In this document: one piece after another, positions 1 through 13,033 of the stretch
Numbering within the stretch: the stretch's first letter is position 1
How the letters are laid out: each line of letters starts with the position of its first letter
NCBI GenBank assembly: GCA_963931925.1
Contig: OZ007572.1
Location: 27,449,691 to 27,513,690 of the forward strand
Direction: 5' to 3'
Length of the DNA: 64,000 bases
Source of the DNA: Onchidella celtica
Lineage: Eukaryota; Mollusca; Gastropoda; Systellommatophora; Onchidiidae
Notes under the pieces: model-generated
The model's input: only the letters and a program-made list of their open reading frames with translations
Databases searched by the model: none
What the model was told of the DNA's origin: nothing
Program-made: the position numbers and the translations under genes

Positions 1-488
1 ATTATTTAAATTGAATGGGCTTCATGCCGGGAAAGTATTTATATAGATGATGGACATTTAAGTTGGCGTGTGCTCTCTTGAGAAGAGCCTGTTTATTGTT
101 ATCAGAAAACGAGACTGGGAGTCAAACAGGAAATACATTCATTACTCACAAGAAACATTTCAGTTTCTGTCTATTCTGAGGGGACCGAAAACAAAACATG
201 TTGAGGAGATAAAAAAAAGACAAGAACTTCGTTTGTCCGTGTATATCTGGAAATCTGAAGTGGATCTGTTTAGCGTGAGTACTAAGTACTTTGGAATGGT
301 GTGAATTCCCTACAATTTCTTAACTCATTTTTTGCTTCTTTTTTTTTATTTTTAGGTGACCTACCGGCTGGGGGAAGAGAAATAGTGATTTGTCGAGTTC
401 ACACTTGCAGCAGGTATGTGGTTTCCCAACTGCTATAAATTGTCTCGTTGCAAAATAAAATGGAGAGAGAGAGAGGAGAGAGAGACAG

Positions 489-519
<31 letters not shown>

Positions 520-3500
520 TGCGTAAAAATCAGAAAGGTATTTTTATTATTGTTAATTTGCCTAATTCCTCGCCTTTCCCTGTGGAAATCTGGATTTGAC
601 TCTTTTAGTCCTGTTATAGTGAGGTCTATCTTGTATATCTATCCGTGTCAGTAAATAGCTATTTTAATGTAATAGATACCTCGGCGTTGGTTGGTGTCTG
701 TAGTTCTGGTAGCAACTCTTGTCAACATCTAGGCGAAATAAAGGATGATATATATTATATTGCTAATCTTCACTGGCTAACGGACTAGAATAGCATGATT
801 GCAATGAAGTTAAAATACTGCTGTATATTTTAGAAAAAATTGCGGCATAATATTAATAGTATTAATCTGTTAATTTGTGTTGTTACTCAACACTTGTCTT
901 TCTGGCAGCACTGTTGGTTCTTTGTCTGTTTCTTTGAGATACAGATACAGTGTGTTATTGGCATTCTTTCTTCTTTTTGCATGCTTTGTTGTTCCCCTAG
1001 CTGTCACGTTCTACCTCAAAATATCTGTCTCTATATCTAACTTTCTTACTACTTTACTTTTATTTATCCATGCCATATTCTCTTATCCATGTATAATTTG
1101 TGTCACTTCATCTTCATTTATACGATCCCTCTGTCCGTTCCAATTTGCGTGTCTGCTTATCATTTGCATGAATAGATTTAAGAACATGCTTGTAATCTGT
1201 TCACATTACCTTCTGTATCTCAGCTTTTACCCTCTTCTATTTTATTTGCTTCTGTTACCTTCCTGTCCTCTGTCGCTAACGAAGCTGACGCACATCAAAT
1301 TTTGCTGATGTATTCCCAATGCTCGGGGGAGTTTTGCCATCTTTCAGAATTAGCGACAGCATGCCTGCCATTGCCTCTGGTCAGCGGCCGCATTTTCCAC
1401 TGAATTTAATTGTCTGCGCATCTGGGAAATTCAATCTTTTCAGAACTTCGTGAGCCATGCCGCCCATTAGATTGGAAGATTTAGAAGAAATCGACATCTC
1501 TGCAGTCTGACATTGAGGGGATGTTTCCTCGCACTCTACCGTTGAGTTTTTACACCAGAATAATGCGTCACCAAAACTGTAGTAATCGGTTTTGGCTATT
1601 TTTCAGAAGAAAGAAACTGATTTATTGTAGCACATTACTGGTCTAGTTTCGATGTCTTTTTGAACGTTTGCTATTCGATAATTTTTTGGCATAAATGGGA
1701 GTCTATAACCAAGATCATTCGATGCAGCTTTGAATCGATTTTATTTTTACAACAGTATTTGGGAACGGTGACCAATGGTTCTTAGCTCTTTTGAGCTGGC
1801 AGTAATATTTTGCGTTGTTGAGAAATTCAGAATACAGTAACTCAACATACACTAGGAGTGCTAGCTGTCTCATGAAAATGGTCAGTTGTTTCTTATGTTG
1901 TTAAAAAATTCCCTTAGTCAAAACTCTTGTCACGGGCTCCGTGGTAAGATTGGTTAATGCAGGGTCTAAAACGGTTAAACCAGGAGAAAAAAAAAAGGTT
2001 AAACCAGAAGAAAAATTCAACAATCAAAGACTTAAGATCGCGCCTTGTCCCTCTACTGTACCTTCAAGTTAATAATGAAACTTCTAGCAGAAACAGCGTC
2101 AAGTCTCGCATTAATGTGTAACTCCACACATAAACTTTTTCCTCGACAATTCCATGAATTCATTTCAATGGCTTTTGAAAAATAAACTGTCTGATGTGTT
2201 GTAGGGGAAAGTGGCATGGGACTTGAATGTTGGGATAAAAAAAAAATATATATATAAAATGGCTTAAAACGTCTGCACTAGAATTATAATCATTCTGTTC
2301 TTTAACTACGGTGGTACATTTTCTAACTGCAGACATGCCCCTTCACTAATGATGCAGTCCTTAATTTTAGACATATGGCTTATATATGCACGGCTGCATT
2401 AGATTTCTAACCATACGACTTATTTTCTCAAGATAATTATAATGTTGTTGCTTTTTTCCCCACACTGATGATAAATCCACTGATATCGGTCCTGTCATTA
2501 TTACAAGGAAGGGTCATGTCGCTATAACGAACTGTGATCCCATTGAAACAGCAGTAGATTCTGTCACGAATACGATGTTCTTCTTAACGAGGGAAAGTGG
2601 TCGATCTATCAGGGTGGAGGTGACGATTGATTTCACCAGCTGATTCATCCTTCAGACGTATTTTTGGCAACCGATTTTGCTTACAGTTTTTCTTTTTTAA
2701 AACAGGTGGATTTTGGAGGGGGGGGGGGGGATGGGGTTCCCCTTGTATCCATGGTCTGGACTTCGTCCAAAGCGACGCAGAGACACATAAATTCAGTGCT
2801 TTTGGCGTGTCCTCTGTCGGTGGAAGGAGGGGTGCTTTCGAGTTCGTTCTTGGCAAATGATGCATGGTTTGCATCTGTTTGATGATGCGCTTTTTTGTGC
2901 TCCACCTTCTTCCGTTGCTAACGTTTTCTCAAGATGTATGTTTTCATAAGAATCTCTCTCCCCCCCCCCCCCCCTCCCCCCCCTGTCTTTCTCTTTCTTT
3001 TCTCTTGATGCGATAGACATGAGCGCAAAACCCTGTTGGTTCGGTATCGTTAAAGATTGATGTAAGAAAGTGTGCAGCCCATTCTATAATTTGAAACCAA
3101 ATAAAAAGGTAACGTGTAAGTTTTAAGTGTCGGATGCTGTACAACATATAACATGACAGTTGCCATAGAATTTAAAGGGTGGAGGGGGTTGGGGGTGAGA
3201 AGAATTAGTCAGCTTAATGTAAGCACGAATTATATGATTGAAAGGTTTAAAATTGTCAGAGTTTGGATCGAAGATAAAATTTAATGTCCTCAATACTTTT
3301 ATTTGGACATTGATGTAAGACTTTATGTCCCCGAACCTAGTAGCAAGCGCTCATCAACATAATTATATTTTTGAGGTCGCGTTGGGGTGGATATTGCATG
3401 TGCAGAATACCCTGGATGTGATCCATTCTCAATAAAGAGTAATTAAGTTCAGGGTGGAAGAATCTGTTGGAGGGGAGCTCTCCTGCTCTGAAAATCTCTC

Positions 3501-6500
3501 GTGGTGTGGTTGTCCAAAGTGTGTCAGTTTCTCTTCCCCCCCCCCCTGTTTTGTATTTTTGAAACTTGCTAGAGAAAAAAATATTCGAAGCTTTACAGTC
3601 GTCCTGATCATGGTGTGTGGAAGTGCTCAGTATATTCGTCCAGTAAGCCACCAGGAAGTACACCTGTCAAGAACTCACCATCTTCTTCATGGTGATTCAA
3701 CAGCAGTCGTATCACCTGTTGGGCGTCCAAAATTGGTTCCACTGCCGTCAGTTATAGCCAGGCCGAGTGTTATACTCAACATCCGCCACACCATATTGCC
3801 CCCACGTCGAGTGTTATATTCCCTCATAAAGATTACGCGTGGCGTGCAGTTGGTAAGTGTGCTCATCAAAATTAGTATCGCGCGTGAGGTATGGACGGTA
3901 ACAGTCCAACTCACAGACAGCGGTCTTCAGACTGAGTTTAGATAGATCGTAAAGATGTGCTGGCTTTGGAAGTTACCTTCACCCATGAATCCGTAATAAT
4001 AATGAGAAGATTTGTTCTGTGTTTGTTTCTGTGAATTACCAACACAAACACAGGCCGAATATGCCCCCAAAATTGCCGATTTTGAAAAGACAGTATGATA
4101 ATGTTTTACTTGTACGCTTTTGTTAGTAAAATGAGACACAGATAGAAAAATGTCAGTATTACAAAATTTACGGTTCTACATTTGACGGTAGTCAAAAACG
4201 ATTTAAAAAAAAAAAAAAAATCTGTTTCAAAGGAATTGAAGAGTCATCATTCCTTCATTATGCTGGTCATTAGTGTGCTTCGAGTTGTTGCAGACATCAT
4301 GACTTGTGATGTTACACAGAGAGTATTGGCAATTGATGGGACGAAAACCGCTGAACTATGATATATTGATGTGTTTAGGGCGGAGGTCAGGTAAATAATT
4401 TTGGCACCTGGCTATTATCGGCCAGCCTACATCTAGCCTGGTACAGGTTCTTCGACGGTTTGGGTAGTGTCGGGTGCAGGTGGGGCTATGGTCAGAAGTT
4501 GATGGTACTGTGCAGAATTGGAACTGGAAGTAGACCTGGCACAAAGACTGGAATTTGAGAGGTACTGGGTGGTCATGGACTTGGGAGGAATTAATGTTAT
4601 CGTATAATGCCAACAGTCGCGGTATGTACCGCAGTGTAAGGCATAATACAGGTAACAATAGAATATTACTTGCACTTTGTCAGGAATGAGCATGCAGGTT
4701 CTCTCCAACCATCCTCTTCCCTCCCTATATTTCAAATTCACAAGATCGGAGCAGAATTCCTACAAATACAATAAAAACGCACATTCAGGTTGCTATTCTC
4801 AGTGGTTAGAGAAGTTGTTTTATTTTGTCTCCCAAACATAAATTTAAACTGAGAATGTTCATCAAAATACCTTAGTCTTAGCCGCATGGTTCAAGCCTAT
4901 AAATGCGAAACAGACGCTTACGTTACTATTTTACTAATTTTGTGCTCAGAGTCCCAGTTGAGAAATAATATGTTTTTCAGATCATCGGTGCTATGCAAAA
5001 TTGTAGTAACTGTAAGGGTAATTATCATTGTTGCGATTTCAGATATTTTTCATTATTCTGCTTATTAATGCATTTAATAACTGCTGGTTTTGTAACCAGC
5101 CAGATATTTGGCTATGTTACAACATGGCATCAAGCAAAGTAGATTAAAGATTTCGTCGCCATATGGATATAGGTAAGCAGGATCCATTTGTTTCAGCCCA
5201 TCCTGTTGCGTTTTTTGTTCTTTCCAGTCATTTGATAAACATAATTATCAATTTGAAATCTTGAAGAATAGAGAAACCCTGCGTTCAACCTGAAACGAAA
5301 CACAGAACGGAAGCCTTTCTAGCGAATGAAGCCCGTGTGTTGTAACCTAGGTGACGTGTTTAAATTGAATCTGTTTAAATTCAGAGTGTTGTCCAATTCT
5401 GTGACAGGCTTCATCAAAGTCTGGCCTGTGCTCGGGATTTAAGGTTTCCCTAGGGGGGTTAAATCAGGGCGTTTCTGAAAGTGCCAGGGTCTGAATGCCG
5501 CGCGCCTGTTGGCTGGCTTGTCTGCGTACCCAAGTGCGTACGTGAGGCCAGTCTAGACTTGTGTGTAAACGTGATATGATGCGACGTGGGGGTTGAAACA
5601 CCATTTTCAGTTATATCCTGTTCACTGTCACTTTTATGGGATCGATGATAGTCACCCCAGTACGCTTTAATTTAGCTTCACGTCGTCGCGCTTCCAGAAA
5701 ATCGCATGTAACGTTTTGTAGTCAAACTTTACCTAGACCAACTTTTTAAATCTTTAAAATCTACTCCCAGAGGTGAAATGCTTTCCCATTTTTTTTTTTT
5801 TTTTTAGGAATAATGGAATATGATATCGTTGTCCTATATTATGACCTATCTCATTTTTTGTCAGAAGTGGACATAGATTAAAGCAGTGCAGCTGGAACAC
5901 GGTGATGTAATGACCATGTTAGAACGGCTTTATGAGAGGGCGGGTTGATTCTGCGAGAGACGCAGAAACAGTTGGTCTTGTGCATGCTCCCTCCCTTCTC
6001 CCCACCACCACCCCCACTCCGCCCCTGCTTGTTTCCTAGTGGATATTGAGAGAGGGAAGGAATACACTTCATTTAAGCAGATCTTTGAAAGGCTTTGGGC
6101 AGAGCATGTTCAATATCTATACTTAACATAGCACTAAAATTTGCCTTTATCATTTCTTGTTTGGGTCTGCGAACAACTGTTTCTTGCTCGTTGCGTCACG
6201 ACCTCAGAACTGTTAAGAGCGAGAGGGATTATAAGGCATGTAAGCAAAGTGACGGGAGAAGTGGCACTAACAAAATTCAGTCTCAGCATGATAACTAAAC
6301 GATTTTTCATCTCAGTTCCTTGCACTGTTTCTGTAGACAGAGGTTTCTTGAACGTACACGGCCAAGAGTGTGGGGAAATTTACACAGGAACATTGAATTC
6401 AAATTTTCAAATTTTGAGCAAATCGATGATAGAGCCGACATACAAAATGTCCAGTCTCCGTATTTGAGGTGGCACAGATTTTTATTACGTTAAAATTAGT

Positions 6501-8269
6501 GTATATCTCGACTGTAGATAGTCGTTTTGTTTTCAGTTGTAGAGGTGGAACTTTCAGATAATTATATATACTAGCTTAATTATAGTGCTGTAGCCCCGTA
6601 ACGTTGATTTTCAGTACCGTATTTAGACACAGGAAAATGTTTTGTAACAACAGTCAAGGGCCGGAAAGTGTACTCATCTTGGTTAATGTAATTTTTGTTT
6701 TGTTTTGTTTTGTTTTTTTGATTTTTGTTTACTACTCGTATATGAATCTAAAAGTAAAATAACGACATGATATGGAGACAGCAGTTTTAATATATTTCTG
6801 ATAAATAGTACACAAATTTGTTTTTCACACCTGGATCCAAAGGGATACTGGGATCTAGAGGCATAACTGTAACAGAATACGGATTATGTGACTGGATTCG
6901 GACTACCCCTCGAGCGATCAACTTGTTTGCGCGTTTTAGTCCTAATCCACTCCGTATCATTATCAAGTTGAACCAACTTATCTTACAATCCGGAAAGTTG
7001 AACAAATACAGTGCATGGTCCAGTGTTTTTTAACAGCGATTTAAGAATAACACCGGCGGCCTTAAGCCACTCCTATTGGCGTTGTGATTCCAGGGAATCT
7101 TCCCTAGATCACCTCACAGAGAAACCCGTCGGTTGAAATGCAAACACTGTGAGCGAAAGTCCTTGGACGGAAAATAAATATTGAGTTTCCTTGCAGCTGA
7201 AACTATTTGTTCCAGCCAGTTCAAGCACGCGCGGGACGAGAACCAGCGGAGACTCAAAATAGCCCCGATGATCTGAATTAGTAGCCTCTTGACGATGGAT
7301 TCAATTTGAATGTTCATGTTCAATAATTATGGCCATCCGTTATAAAAAAAACTATGCCGAATGACGAACGAAGCCGTACAGCAACGGAGAATATTAAATT
7401 AGCATGCTTTTAATAAAAACGGATTTTGCAACTTTAATGCCTTTCGCAAAAAGGTGGGAAACCCAAAATTGAAAGCTGATGAAACCCAGATATAGAATGA
7501 AAAGCAAGTAAACAAGAATATTCTGTCAGAAATTAGGAACAAGGGATGAGTATTTGGTGTAAAAGTTAGAGGTAATACAAAGGAGGGGACTCTCTTTATA
7601 TATTATATTATATCCATGGATGTGTGTCAGTTTGTGACTGTGTATGTGTGTAAGTGTGTGTAAGGGAGAACGGGAGAGAGAGGCGGAGGAGAAAGATACG
7701 ATGGCGTGGTACAGAGGAAGCTATTAGAAGAAATATTTTTAAAAATACACTGTAAGTACAAAGAGAGACATACTTTTGTGATTGAATGGCCTACTTTCTG
7801 GAAGAGATGCTTTTTGAGAGAGGCGGACCAGAATGACACAGCCACGTTGGATTCATTTTTCCTTTAGACATGAACAAATTCACGTTCACGTAATAGATTA
7901 TCCGCATACCTTGTTCAAAATGGGAACCGGATTTTATGTCACGGCGTATACAATGCGGAGAATGTGGGGTGCGCTCACCCAGAATGATCGTGAAACAAAC
8001 AGTGTGTCAGATACGAAGTTACGTTTCCCTGTTAATGGTTGAATACACTTACACCTTTGTTTTTGGTGGTTGCCAGATCAGATTGAAGGCTGGATAGGGC
8101 GGAGATAAATTAGGAGAGAGGAGTGACTTCGTTTTGTTTTGATGGGGCTGTAGGTCACCACTGTTCATCAGGGGGGGGGGGGGGCTATGTGAAGTCAGGT
8201 ACGAGGCATCCCCGTCAGGCCACTGGCTAGTTGAATGCCTTTAGAGTATTGCAAAAACATTACTTTGTA
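1..8269. other. Non-coding DNA, left edge
   Basis: No recognisable gene. All open frames are short, and the longest (about 163 codons near 3454-3945) has no recognisable domain and is overlapped by an equally unconvincing antisense frame. The stretch holds a GA tract at 463-519, homopolymer runs of G (2718-2730, 8171-8184) and C (2960-2974), an A run near 4204-4220 and a T run near 5790-5806. It could be intergenic or intronic. Confidence 0.6.
463..519. repeat. (GA)n microsatellite
   Basis: GA-rich tract, interrupted at first and then uninterrupted over about 493-519. Short frames across it only encode Arg/Glu runs and are not genes. Confidence 0.9.
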
Positions 8270-8360
8270 CTATGGACCCAGCCTCGAACCAAAAGTCCAT
8301 CGTGCGATATCTGGCACTTGAGTGAAACGCTCCAACCACTGGCACTGGGCCAATGCCTGC
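8270..8360 (-). mobile_element. tRNA-derived SINE head (fragment)
   Basis: Read on the minus strand, this segment has a Pol III A-box-like stretch (TGGCCCAGTGCC followed by AGTGGTTGGAGCG, about 8330-8352). About 60-70 nt downstream is a B-box-like GGTTCGAGGC (8281-8290). The order and spacing match a tRNA gene, but the arms do not fold into an intact tRNA by eye and there is a small insertion in the A-box region. I therefore call it the tRNA-related head of a SINE. The body would extend to lower coordinates and its 3' end is not defined. Confidence 0.5.
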
Positions 8361-8431
8361 ACCAGAGACTACTGAGACAATCGTAAAGACGGAAAATATT
8401 AAGACATAAAGTTTTGAAATCCGTTAATAAT

Positions 8432-8433
<2 letters not shown>

Positions 8434-8512
<79 letters not shown>

Positions 8513-8700
8513 CTGCGTGCATGTGTGTGTGTGTGGGCGCGCGCGCGTGTGTGTGTGTGTGTGTATCTGTCTTTCTCCCCCTCCCCATTCCCCGCACATT
8601 GTCTGCCTGTCTGTCTCTCTCAGCCTCTTCTCTCTCATCCCCATTCTCTCTCCCATCCCCTCTTTCTCACTCCAATACTCTCTTTCTCTCTCTCACTCCT
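8434..8700. repeat. Compound (CT)n/(GT)n/(GC)n microsatellite
   Basis: About 34 uninterrupted CT units (8434-8502) run into GT repeats, then a block of alternating GT and GC (about 8522-8565), then further CT-rich sequence to about 8700. The alternating purine-pyrimidine block has Z-DNA potential. Frames reading Leu/Ser or Val/Cys through it are artefacts. Confidence 0.95.
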
Positions 8701-8739
8701 TCTCTTTGTAAAAATATTCTGTGCGTATAAAGGAGGGAT

Positions 8740-9330
8740 GGGTGAGTGGGTAAGAAAGAGGGAGAGTGAGTAAGAGAGAGGGAAGGAGGTGGGAAGGGAG
8801 CGAGCGAGCCAGAATTGCAACAGTATTCCCATGATAATAAATCATAATCAGGATGATTGTACAGGTAGATAGTCAAGAAATAATGCAATAGCTGAGATAG
8901 GAAGAAGAGGGGGAGGGGGTCTGCTATGCACAGGAATGTAACAGACAAGCAAGAGACATTAAATACGTCAGTGGATACGGAACTTTACGTTGTGTAGATA
9001 GCAGAACAACACGGTTAACAGACAAGCCTTTATAAAGCAGCTTGCGTTTTTCTTCTTATCTTACATCGTGTTCGTGTTCAGGATGTGGAGTTTGATAATC
9101 ATGAATAACCGTCACCGGGCAATAAGAATGAGAGGGAGAGAGGGAAGCGAGAGAGGGAGGGAGGGAGAGAGAGAGAGAGAGAGTGTGTGTAATTATGATG
9201 TTAAGAGCCAAGAAAAGCAGAGAGAACGAAGATGGGAAATAGAAAAAGTTTTCAGGATTTTTATAGAGAGAAACGGGGAGAGAGAGAGAGAGAGAAAGAG
9301 GGATGGGGAGGAGACAAGGTAAGTCACAGC
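8740..9330. repeat. GA-rich low-complexity stretch
   Basis: Interrupted GA/GGGA purine-rich blocks at about 8740-8800, 9130-9186 and 9278-9305, separated by unique sequence. No gene seen. Confidence 0.7.
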
Positions 9331-12300
9331 TGGCGTTGAAAAGAGAAAAAAATAAGAGAGAAATTATTGACAAAAGACGTGCATCCACACAATCGATTGA
9401 TTGAAAGATGCTTTAACCCGAATGGAAAGACAGAAATGAAAGAGGAAGATCAAGGGGGCGGGGAGAATTAACAAACAGAAAGCAGGCAGATGAAAACAGT
9501 AAAGCTGCACCCGTGTTTCTGAGTGTGTTAAGCCGGGGAAACAAGAAGCAAACAGCATCTGAGACAACAGCTGACATTCTTGCCTTCGTCTTACGACTAC
9601 ACAGTAAACAGCACAGAGTCTGGGTTTGTCCTGCACTTCACTCGAGCAAAACCAAGCTGGAATATGACAGTGGAGCGGTTGTGATAAAACGCCTGAAATG
9701 CCCAACTTACCGATGGAAATTCTGATAATCCGACAAACTCCGTCATTGACGTTACAGTGTAAGATATTCATGACCGGCTCCAGGCAGGCAGGCGGATTCT
9801 TGCACGGGTTACACAAGAATGATTTATTGTGATGACTTCAAGGGTTCCTTCTCATGAGCAATGCCTGGTTGTTACTCATAATAATATATCATCTTTCCGC
9901 TTAATGACAAAAAATACAATCGGAGAGGGCAAAATCGGATGCGTTGAGTACTGCCCCCCCCCCCCCACCCCCAGAAATACAAATTTTTGTTTCCACTTTT
10001 TGGCTGAACTGAGTTGCACACGACACACTACTTTCTAAAGGCGTTCTCCACGGTGTGTCAAAGTATCAGGCTGATTCGGTGTGTGTAATTTGTAAGTATT
10101 ACTGGAAAGAAAAAAAAAAGTCGTAGATCTATCTCTAAAAGTTATGAGCACATGAAACTTGAGTTTTCAGTTTCTCACAAGTTGATGGAAGGGAGTTAAA
10201 ACTTCGTCATTTTAAGGGGACGAATTTTTTTATTTTTTTTTTAGGGGGTGGGGGGTGGAGAAACTGTCCATCTTCAACATTTTGTAATATTTGTTGTGTT
10301 GGGGGGGTGGGGGGGGGGGGAGAAGAGACACAGAAGGGGATCTCATCACTTATCATAATTATGTGCAAATGTAGCACAGAATAGTAATTGCATGTAGACA
10401 AAAAAGAAGAAAAACAAAACAAAAAAAAGCTATAGTTTATCTCTGCGGGCTCTGGTCACACTTGAAAATAATTTCTGTATTCGCCTCTAAATTGACCTTT
10501 CTGACACTGCTTGAATCCGATATCATCGCAATGTAATCCTTACATCTCAAATCAAATACGCGTATCACTAAGATATATATCTGTGAGTGTGATCAGTAAA
10601 CTTAAATTAGCAATAACATAGTGTGATAATGTCTGTTCAGGTGAATCTTTGATATTAGAACATAATTATCATGTATCAAAGTAATTTAACATGTACATAC
10701 ATTCATGAACTTCCTGGATACGTCTTGTGAGCCAGAAAAAAAAAATGTATAACAGAACCATAGTGCAGCGTTCTTCGTGCCAAGACTTAGTGTTCCCAAA
10801 GCTCAGCCCCATAGCTAAACCACTTTTGCCATGCCTTAGGAGTGAGTAGGAACGGAGTGTAGGATATTTTAGAGATTATGTTCACATACAAAGACCGGGA
10901 CTAAAATACAGGAGAGTACAGACTAGCCGCCCTGGAAGCACGTAAAAAATCCATCATTTTCAACACAAGGAACCAAAAACAAACGAGGGCAACTTTGGTT
11001 AGATTGTAAACTGAATTGCTCGAAAAATACGGAAACCTTAGACAAGATACTGGAAAGGTTTGATAGTACTTAAAGATATCCCAGAATAGCTAAGTTTTTT
11101 GGTTGTTGAAGCTGCTGCCCAGTGGGACATCAACTTGCAGTTGTTTTATTGAGTTGCTGGCCTAAGTTTTCGGTAAAGCTTGAAAGTAATTTTATCCATG
11201 TGGTCATGCAGATACACTCGTTTTTGTTATAGGACAAAGTATAATTTAAACGGAATAACTGCTTGGGTAACGTGAAACAAGAAATGGGTTCATCCGACAC
11301 AGTGACTTTGTCGGAAATATTTGAGGTTATAATCAGCGTTAGATTTCGCTGGTGGTTCGGTGGCGAAATGGCTACTATAAGGTTTTCAGAAATTGGCCAC
11401 AAGTTGGTCACAAAAACATCACCATCGTCATCAACAATAACATCCATGACAAAAACAACAACGACAGCAACAAAACCTAATTGAACTTTAGGCCACAATG
11501 ACCCAGACAGCCACTACCCTATTTAAATCAGATCTCCCACCACGACTGCAAGGATATTATTAGACCCAAGTGGCATGAAAAGCTACCATTAAGGAAATTT
11601 AATCGCTATTATGCCTTGTATTATCAGTATTGTTTCTTTTTTGGCACACGTACGGCTTCTGAAGGACAACAGTCTTCATTCCGTGTCCTTTCAGGGCTCC
11701 GATTTTTCCTTCATTTTTTGTTTTTTAAAATTTGTTTTCATCGGCATTTCCGTCTACGTGGTTCTTAATCGGAATGCTGATCGGCATGAAAGTCACATCT
11801 TAAACTCCCACTCCACCTACATGTAGGGTATTTTCAGTCTGCCGTTTCCCGTGAGTTCCCCCACACACAAATCACTGACACTGTAATAGTCGGTAGGGTA
11901 ATACTGCGCCGGCGCGTTTGTGGGCTGTAGCGGTTCATTAGCGTTCTCGGTTTCTGTCTTTCCCCTTGTCCTTTCCAGGCTCTTCAAGTTTTCGTTATCG
12001 CATCATAATACTTTCCTTATCTTCCTGATAATACTTTCTTAACTCACGGCAAACAAACTCAGCACCACTTTGAGGGTCCTTCAATAACTGCCCGGATTTC
12101 AACAAGCTAAAGCGGCGTCAGTGTCCATCTGTGAAGTTCATAATGGCCACTGAAGACATACTGAAGTGCTCCCAAATGGGGAATATAATATGGCTATACA
12201 ATAGGATTTTTCTTTCTTCCTCTTCTTTTTTAAGCGCTATTTTCTAAAAAAAAAAAAAAAGGCTTCCTCGTAAGCCTTCTTGATGTCTTACAGTTTACTT

Positions 12301-12858
12301 TAGGCTGTACAATTGGCTGTACAATTGCAAGAAATCAGATATTATAGTCTTACATACTTTGCGCGCATCTCCTGTGCAAAAACGCTGCTAGCCCGAGCCA
12401 GTATTAGTTTCTCGGATGGCACATTGCCTAAATGCATTCTCAGAGTAAACGCTCTGTGAGTAAATAAGTCATTGACGCATAAAACTATTCCAACTGCAAC
12501 TTTCAGTTCTGTGTGTTACCAAAGCAAATACTGTATCTCAAAATAGCCCAGTGTCCAGCTGGGGAGTCTTTATTTGGTCAGAGAAACAAAGCTTACCTAT
12601 CTAAGGCCTTCCGATTCCGTGGGTTGGTATTCTTTACCTGAGCGCAAACGCCAGTCCCGCCCACTGCTGTACATAGTGATAAGTCTGTTTCGACCAACGA
12701 AAATGCACCATCAGCAGACCGACCGACCCCTCCCCCACCCCACCCCTTTTTCCTCCCCTTTCTTAAACTTTACTTTCACAAGAACAGAGTGCTCAGCTTT
12801 GAAAATATACATTGAAGCCCTGTAATGTTCAATATACTTTCTTCTCTGTAAAATCCTA
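9331..12858. other. Non-coding DNA with poly-C/poly-G runs
   Basis: No gene recognised. It holds a C run (9954-9966), a G run (10309-10320), an A run near 12247-12260 and AT-rich unique sequence. One minus-strand frame (about 9725-9816) has five cysteines and ends at a GTAAGT donor-like site. It is reported as a weak exon candidate in the findings, not as a gene. Confidence 0.55.
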
Positions 12859-13033
12859 GGCGCGCCCCAGCCGATTTTGATGGGCCGATTGGATGGATGG
12901 CGGCGGCACGACGTTTAGTTTCAATGGGACCTCGTTCACCAGCCAACTACATATCATTGGCTTTCACTGACAGTCTTGTCACCATCCGACTAGTCGGCCA
13001 CCTAGTCGGACAATCAAAATCGGCTTGTGCGCC
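12859..13033. mobile_element. MITE-like inverted-repeat element (175 bp)
   Basis: The left end begins GGCGC and contains AGCCGATTTTGATGGGCCGA. The reverse complement of the right end begins GGCGC and contains AGCCGATTTTGATTGTCCGA. With a 3-nt indel, the two arms align over about 36-38 bp with most positions identical and enclose about 100 bp with no coding capacity. This is the layout of a non-autonomous DNA transposon. No clear target-site duplication is visible next to the ends, so the superfamily is not assigned and exact boundaries could shift by a few bases. A short frame runs through it (12897-13154) but has no recognisable domain. Confidence 0.6.

Noticed and set aside
3454..3945. 163-codon open frame
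   Set aside because: No recognisable domain or plausible composition, overlapped by an antisense frame, and crossed by a C run.
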